Assembly: GCA_017304125.1 (NCBI GenBank)
Contig: JAFKLV010000061.1
Location: 1-7,933 of the forward strand
DNA: 7,933 bases
Source of the DNA: Sphingomonadales bacterium
Lineage (GTDB): Bacteria > Pseudomonadota > Alphaproteobacteria > Sphingomonadales > Sphingomonadaceae
Direction of reading: 5' to 3'
Below, piece by piece: positions 4,395 through 7,933 of the stretch. The notes under the pieces were generated by a model, which saw only the letters and a list, made by a program, of their open reading frames with translations, was not told the origin of the DNA and did no database searches. Both the position numbers and the translations under genes were made by a program. Position 1 is the first letter of the stretch, and each line of letters opens with the position of its first letter.

Positions 4395-6359
4395 ATGATC
4401 CGGCGAGGCGCCGCATTATTGGTCGCGACCCTCGCCGTGCCGCCTGTCGCGGCACAGCAACCAACCGTCGCGCCCGCGCCCCAGCCGCAGACTGCGCCGC
4501 CGCCCGCGCCGCCGGGCGGGGATATGCTCGATCCCAATGCCCCGCTCGCGCCGATGCCCGATATCGGCGTCGCCTGGCCCGATCTGTCGAAGCTGCCGCC
4601 GGACAATGATAGCGCGCAAACCGACGTCAATGCCGAGACGCGCTATCGCTATCGCATCGACGGGATCGACGCGGTGGCGACCCCGTTGCTGCGCCAGCGT
4701 TTCGCCGAATTGTCGGTGCTCGACCAGCATGATGGCGAGCCGGCCAATGCCGCACAGCTCGATCGCCGCGCGCGCGAGGATTCGACCTTGCTCGTCACCT
4801 TGCTGCGCGCCGAGGGCTATTATGATGCGCGGGTGCGCACCCGCGTCGAGACCGAGGCGGGCAAGCCGGTGGTCGTGCTCGTCGCCGATCCGGGGCAAAT
4901 CTATCGCCTGACCGGGGTGACGATCGACGGCGTCGCCACGGCGGGGGACAAGGCCAAGGCGCTGACCGATGCCTTCGGGGTGAAGCCCAATGATCCGGTC
5001 AATGCCGATACGATCGCCGCCGGGCAGGCGCGGCTGATCGAGGAGGTCGGCAAGCAGGGTTTCCCCTTCGCGACGATCGGCGAGCCGCAGGTAACGGTCG
5101 ATCGCGCGGCGAAGGATGCGGTGCTGGATCTGACGATCGATCCCGGCCGGGTGCGGCGCTTCGGCGAGATCCGCGTCAACGCCAACAATCATGTGTTCGA
5201 CGCGAAACATGTCCAGGAAATCGCGCGCTTCGCGCCGGGCAAACCCTATTACGCGCCGTCGCTCGACGATCTGCGCCGCGCGCTGATCCAGACCGGGCTG
5301 GTGTCCAGCGCGACGGTCAAGCCGGTGCCCGGCGCAGCCCCCGATATCGTCGATATCGATGTCACGCTCCAGCCGGCGCCGCCGCGGACGATCGCGGGCG
5401 AATTGGGCTATGGCACCGGCGAAGGCGCGCGCGCCGAGGTGAGCTGGACCAATCGCAACTTCTTCCCACCCGAAGGCGCGATCACCCTGCGCGGGGTGCT
5501 CGGCACGCAGGAACAGCTCGCGCAGATCACCTATCGCCGTAACAATTTCGAGGGGCGCGATCGCGTGCTGACCGCGCAGGTCTCGGCCTCGCACACCCAG
5601 CGGCTGGCCTATACCGCCAACACCTTCTCGCTGTCGGGGTCGCTCGAGCGGCAGACCAATATCTTCTTCCAGAAAGCGTGGGTGTGGTCATTGGGCGCGG
5701 AACTGGTCCGTTCCGACGAGCGCGACGTGATCGCCGCGACCGGCCAGCCGCGCCGGCAGACCTATTATATCGCCGCATTGCCATTGTCGCTGACCTATGA
5801 CGGATCGGACGATCTGCTCAATCCGACCCGCGGTTTCCGGCTCGGCGGGCGGCTCAGCCCGGAATTGTCGCTGCTCGGCCAGGCCTTTGCCTATGCGCGG
5901 ACGCAGATCGACGCCAGCGCTTATACCCCGCTCAGCGATCGCATCGTGCTGGCGGGGCGCGTGCGGCTGGGGACGATCGTCGGTGCGCCGCGCGATGCGA
6001 TCGCACCGTCGCGGCGCTTCTACGCCGGCGGCGGCGCCTCGGTGCGCGGCTATGGCTATCAGGCGATCGGGCCGCGCGACCCCAATAACGATCCGATCGG
6101 CGGGCGCAGCCTGACCGAATTCTCGATCGAGACGCGCTTCAAGGTGTGGGGCAATTTCGGCATCGTGCCGTTCTTCGACGGCGGCAATATCTACACGTCG
6201 CCGCTGCCCCGCTTCACCGCGCTGCGCTATGGCGCGGGGCTGGGCGTGCGTTATTATTCCAATTTCGGCCCGATCCGCCTCGACGTCGGCACCCCGATCA
6301 ACCCGCAAAAGGGCGATTCCCGCCTCGCCGTCTATGTCTCGCTGGGGCAGGCCTTTTGA
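4395..6359 (+). CDS. tamA: Translocation and assembly module outer-membrane protein TamA (BamA family)
   Basis: This 654-residue outer-membrane protein works with TamB in outer-membrane assembly; family work links the pair to autotransporter insertion and to phospholipid transport. A signal peptide covers residues 1-20 (cleavage after VAA, before QQ), then a Pro/Ala-rich linker to about 55. Three POTRA domains follow at about 84-168, 169-250 and 253-328, each ending in the usual strand before a new 'V/I-x-G-x-x' or 'FGEIRV' opening strand. Residues 331-654 are the 16-strand-type barrel, with the conserved loop-6 motif VRGY (550-553, in GGGASVRGYGYQ), the FFDGGNIY segment (593-600) and a terminal phenylalanine, the usual BAM recognition signal. 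Three POTRAs (BamA has five) and the directly following tamB identify TamA. The gene is complete, with no damage. It overlaps the tamB start, indicating translational coupling. It has no clear ribosome site of its own. Confidence 0.93.
   Translation: MIRRGAALLVATLAVPPVAAQQPTVAPAPQPQTAPPPAPPGGDMLDPNAPLAPMPDIGVAWPDLSKLPPDNDSAQTDVNAETRYRYRIDGIDAVATPLLRQRFAELSVLDQHDGEPANAAQLDRRAREDSTLLVTLLRAEGYYDARVRTRVETEAGKPVVVLVADPGQIYRLTGVTIDGVATAGDKAKALTDAFGVKPNDPVNADTIAAGQARLIEEVGKQGFPFATIGEPQVTVDRAAKDAVLDLTIDPGRVRRFGEIRVNANNHVFDAKHVQEIARFAPGKPYYAPSLDDLRRALIQTGLVSSATVKPVPGAAPDIVDIDVTLQPAPPRTIAGELGYGTGEGARAEVSWTNRNFFPPEGAITLRGVLGTQEQLAQITYRRNNFEGRDRVLTAQVSASHTQRLAYTANTFSLSGSLERQTNIFFQKAWVWSLGAELVRSDERDVIAATGQPRRQTYYIAALPLSLTYDGSDDLLNPTRGFRLGGRLSPELSLLGQAFAYARTQIDASAYTPLSDRIVLAGRVRLGTIVGAPRDAIAPSRRFYAGGGASVRGYGYQAIGPRDPNNDPIGGRSLTEFSIETRFKVWGNFGIVPFFDGGNIYTSPLPRFTALRYGAGLGVRYYSNFGPIRLDVGTPINPQKGDSRLAVYVSLGQAF
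6344..6351 (+). promoter_or_regulatory. Ribosome binding site for tamB inside the tamA 3' end
   Basis: GGGGCAGG lies within the last codons of tamA, 4 bases before a TTG at 6356 and 13 bases before an in-frame GTG at 6365. The spacing favours the TTG start, which overlaps the tamA stop (TTGA arrangement). Confidence 0.4.
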
Positions 6360-7933
6360 AGCGCGTGGCGAAATGGATCGCCGGGCTGGCCGCGGCGGTG
6401 CTGGCGATCTTCGCCGCGGCGGTGCTGGTGGTCGATACCGATATCGGGCATCGCTGGGTCGCCGATCGCATCGCCGATGTGCGCACGCCGAGCGGGCTGC
6501 GCTTCTCGGTCGGGCGGATCGATGGTTCGCTCTACAGCCGCGCGACGTTGCGCGACCTGCGCGTCTATGATCTCGACGGGCTGGTGTTTTCGGCGCCGGT
6601 CGCGAAGCTCGACTGGGCGCCGCTGCGCTGGTTCGCCAACAAGCTCGACATCGAAGCGCTCGATATCCCCGTCGCGACCTTCGCCAAATGGCCGCGCACC
6701 CGGCCGAGCGCCAATACCGGGCCGCTGCTGCCCGATTTCGATATCCGCATCGGGCGGCTCACCGTCGACCGGCTGATTGTCGATCGCCGCGTCACCGGGG
6801 TGCTGCGCTATGGCCGGGTGCGCGGAACGGCCGATATCCACGCCGGTCGCGCGCTGGTCGATCTGACGGCGATGGTGCAGGGCAGCGATACCTTGCGGCT
6901 GCGCATCGATGCCGAGCCGGATCGCGATCGCTTCGATATTGCGGTGCGCGCGCGGGCGACGAAGGACGGGGTGCTTGCGCGGCTGACCGGCATCGCCAGG
7001 CCGCTGCGGCTCGACGTCGGCGGCGTGGGGAGCTGGGCGCGCTGGGACGGCCATGCGCGCGCTACCGCCGGGGACACGCGGGTGATCGATCTCGCGCTCG
7101 GCAACCGGCGCGGGCGCTATACGCTGAGCGGCGATCTCGACCCCGCGGCGGTGTCCGGCGGCAAGCTCGCGCGGCTGACCACGCCGCGCGTGACGGTCAA
7201 CGGCGCGGCGACGCTCGCCAACCGGCGGCTGGCGGGCAATCTCGATCTGCGCTCGGCGGCGCTGGCGGTGGAGACGACCGGGACGATCGACCTCGGGGCG
7301 AATGCCTTCCGCAATGTCCGCATCCGCGCGCGGCTGCTCAAGCCGGCGGCGTTGTTCCCCAATATGACCGGGCGCGATGTCGAGCTTCGCGCGATCCTCG
7401 ACGGTGCCTTCGCCACCGCCGCCTTCGATTTCCGGCTGAGCGCGCCGCGCTTCGCCTTCGACGACACCGGGTTCGAGCAGGCGTGGGCGGCGGGCAAGGG
7501 GCGGCTGTCCAAATCGCCGATCGTGCTGCCGGTGCACTTCACCGCGGCGCGCGTCACCGGCGTCGGCGATGTCGCGGGGGGCATATTGCGCAACCTGACG
7601 GTCGACGGCGTGCTGCGCATCACCAGCCGGCTGGTCACTGGCGACGATCTCCGCGTGAAGTCGGACAAATTGACCGGACGCGTCAATCTGACGCTCGATC
7701 TTGCCACCGGGGATTATCAGCTCGGCATCAACGGCGCGCTTGGCCGTTATCTGATCCCCGGGCTCGGGGTGGTCGACGTGACCTCCACCTTGCGCGTCGT
7801 GCCGGGGCCGGGCGGGCACGGCACGCGCGTCATCGGGCAGGGCGCAGCGCGGGTCGTCAGGCTCGATAATGCCTTCTTCCGCAGCCTTGCCGGCGGCCTG
7901 CCGCGCATCGCCACCACGCTCGAGCGCACCCCC
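6356..7933 (+). CDS. tamB: Translocation and assembly module inner-membrane protein TamB, N-terminal part
   Basis: The reading frame is open from a TTG at 6356 to the window end (526 codons, no stop), so the gene is cut by the boundary; TamB proteins usually exceed 1,000 residues and the C-terminal DUF490/TamB domain is not in view. The N-terminus KRVAKWIAG then a hydrophobic helix (about residues 7-26) is the inner-membrane anchor. After it comes DTDIGHRWVADRI and the AsmA-like stretch LRFSVGRIDGSLYSRATLRD, followed by repeated short beta strands (for example LRVYDLDGLVFSAPVAKLDW and IRIGRLTVDRLIVDR), typical of the beta-taco groove that spans the periplasm. TamB bridges the inner membrane to TamA in the outer membrane. 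The start shares bases with the tamA stop, and the spacing of GGGGCAGG supports it; GTG 6365 is the alternative. Identity rests on position after tamA plus this pattern, and both agree. Confidence 0.9.
   Translation, partial: MKRVAKWIAGLAAAVLAIFAAAVLVVDTDIGHRWVADRIADVRTPSGLRFSVGRIDGSLYSRATLRDLRVYDLDGLVFSAPVAKLDWAPLRWFANKLDIEALDIPVATFAKWPRTRPSANTGPLLPDFDIRIGRLTVDRLIVDRRVTGVLRYGRVRGTADIHAGRALVDLTAMVQGSDTLRLRIDAEPDRDRFDIAVRARATKDGVLARLTGIARPLRLDVGGVGSWARWDGHARATAGDTRVIDLALGNRRGRYTLSGDLDPAAVSGGKLARLTTPRVTVNGAATLANRRLAGNLDLRSAALAVETTGTIDLGANAFRNVRIRARLLKPAALFPNMTGRDVELRAILDGAFATAAFDFRLSAPRFAFDDTGFEQAWAAGKGRLSKSPIVLPVHFTAARVTGVGDVAGGILRNLTVDGVLRITSRLVTGDDLRVKSDKLTGRVNLTLDLATGDYQLGINGALGRYLIPGLGVVDVTSTLRVVPGPGGHGTRVIGQGAARVVRLDNAFFRSLAGGLPRIATTLERTP
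6389..6428 (+). repeat. 24-bp-period tandem duplication inside the TamB membrane anchor
   Basis: GCCGCGGCGGTGCTGG occurs identically at 6389-6404 and 6413-6428, 24 bases (8 codons) apart. The two copies encode the AAAVL blocks of the transmembrane helix, so the anchor appears to have been lengthened by, or to be prone to, an in-frame 8-residue duplication. It may also be coincidence from limited codon choice for Ala, Val and Leu. Confidence 0.5.

Noticed and set aside
4416..5594. A 392-codon minus-strand frame antisense to tamA
   Set aside because: Shadow of the tamA coding frame with biased composition and no recognisable motifs.
6332..7819. A 495-codon open frame on the minus strand, antisense to tamB
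   Set aside because: Low-complexity Arg/Ala/Asp/Pro composition and full overlap with the tamB frame, which has coherent family features.
6688..7869. A 393-codon plus-strand frame within tamB
   Set aside because: It is a shifted frame of tamB with an extreme Arg/Ala content; the TamB frame is open through the whole region and matches its family.
1..7933. CRISPR array, insertion sequence, tRNA or prophage content
   Set aside because: I saw no regularly spaced repeats, transposase-like product, terminal inverted repeats, clover-leaf sequence or phage structural genes. The S24 protein alone is not evidence of a prophage.

Overview
The window looks like chromosomal DNA from an alphaproteobacterium, most likely a sphingomonad (Sphingomonas or a close relative). 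The evidence is uniformly high GC, dense GC-rich codon use, a large TonB-dependent receptor with a TonB box of the 'EEIVVTG' type, a direct-repeat GTTC-N7-GTTC LexA box (the alphaproteobacterial SOS box type), and a tamA-tamB pair in the layout usual for this group. No mobile element, CRISPR array, rRNA or tRNA was seen, and composition is even throughout.

Left end (1-720): the start of a gene leaving the window on the minus strand (only its start codon and two more bases are present) and a divergent plus-strand gene for an S24/LexA-CI-like regulator (97-720). The short space between them holds a perfect SOS box (32-46), a credible -35/-10 promoter for the regulator (63-91) and a 14-bp perfect palindrome (68-81) lying across the -35/-10 spacer, which is a natural place for an autorepression operator. 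The SOS box lies 26 bases before the start codon of the outgoing gene, so that gene is probably a DNA-damage gene. This is the most interesting spot in the window.

Middle (734-4301): a 938-residue TonB-dependent outer-membrane receptor on the minus strand converges on the regulator gene, with only 13 bases between the stop codons and a GC-rich hairpin spanning the junction. Its 243-bp upstream region has three inverted repeats but no promoter I would defend. Upstream of it is a 57-residue two-helix membrane protein, also on the minus strand. That gene is divergent from a 70-residue His/Cys-rich soluble protein on the plus strand. Neither small protein has a function I can name.

Right end (4302-7933): after a short spacer with overlapping palindromes and a 10-bp-period direct repeat comes the tamA-tamB operon. 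TamA (654 aa) is a complete BamA-family outer-membrane protein with three POTRA domains and a 16-strand-type barrel. TamB begins at a TTG codon overlapping the tamA stop and runs off the end of the window after 526 codons. Together they form the translocation and assembly module, which bridges the inner and outer membranes and is linked to outer-membrane protein insertion and phospholipid transport.

Overall this is mostly ordinary core-genome envelope content. I do not see a clearly new multi-gene system. The leads are the SOS-box/S24 divergent control region and the two uncharacterised small proteins.
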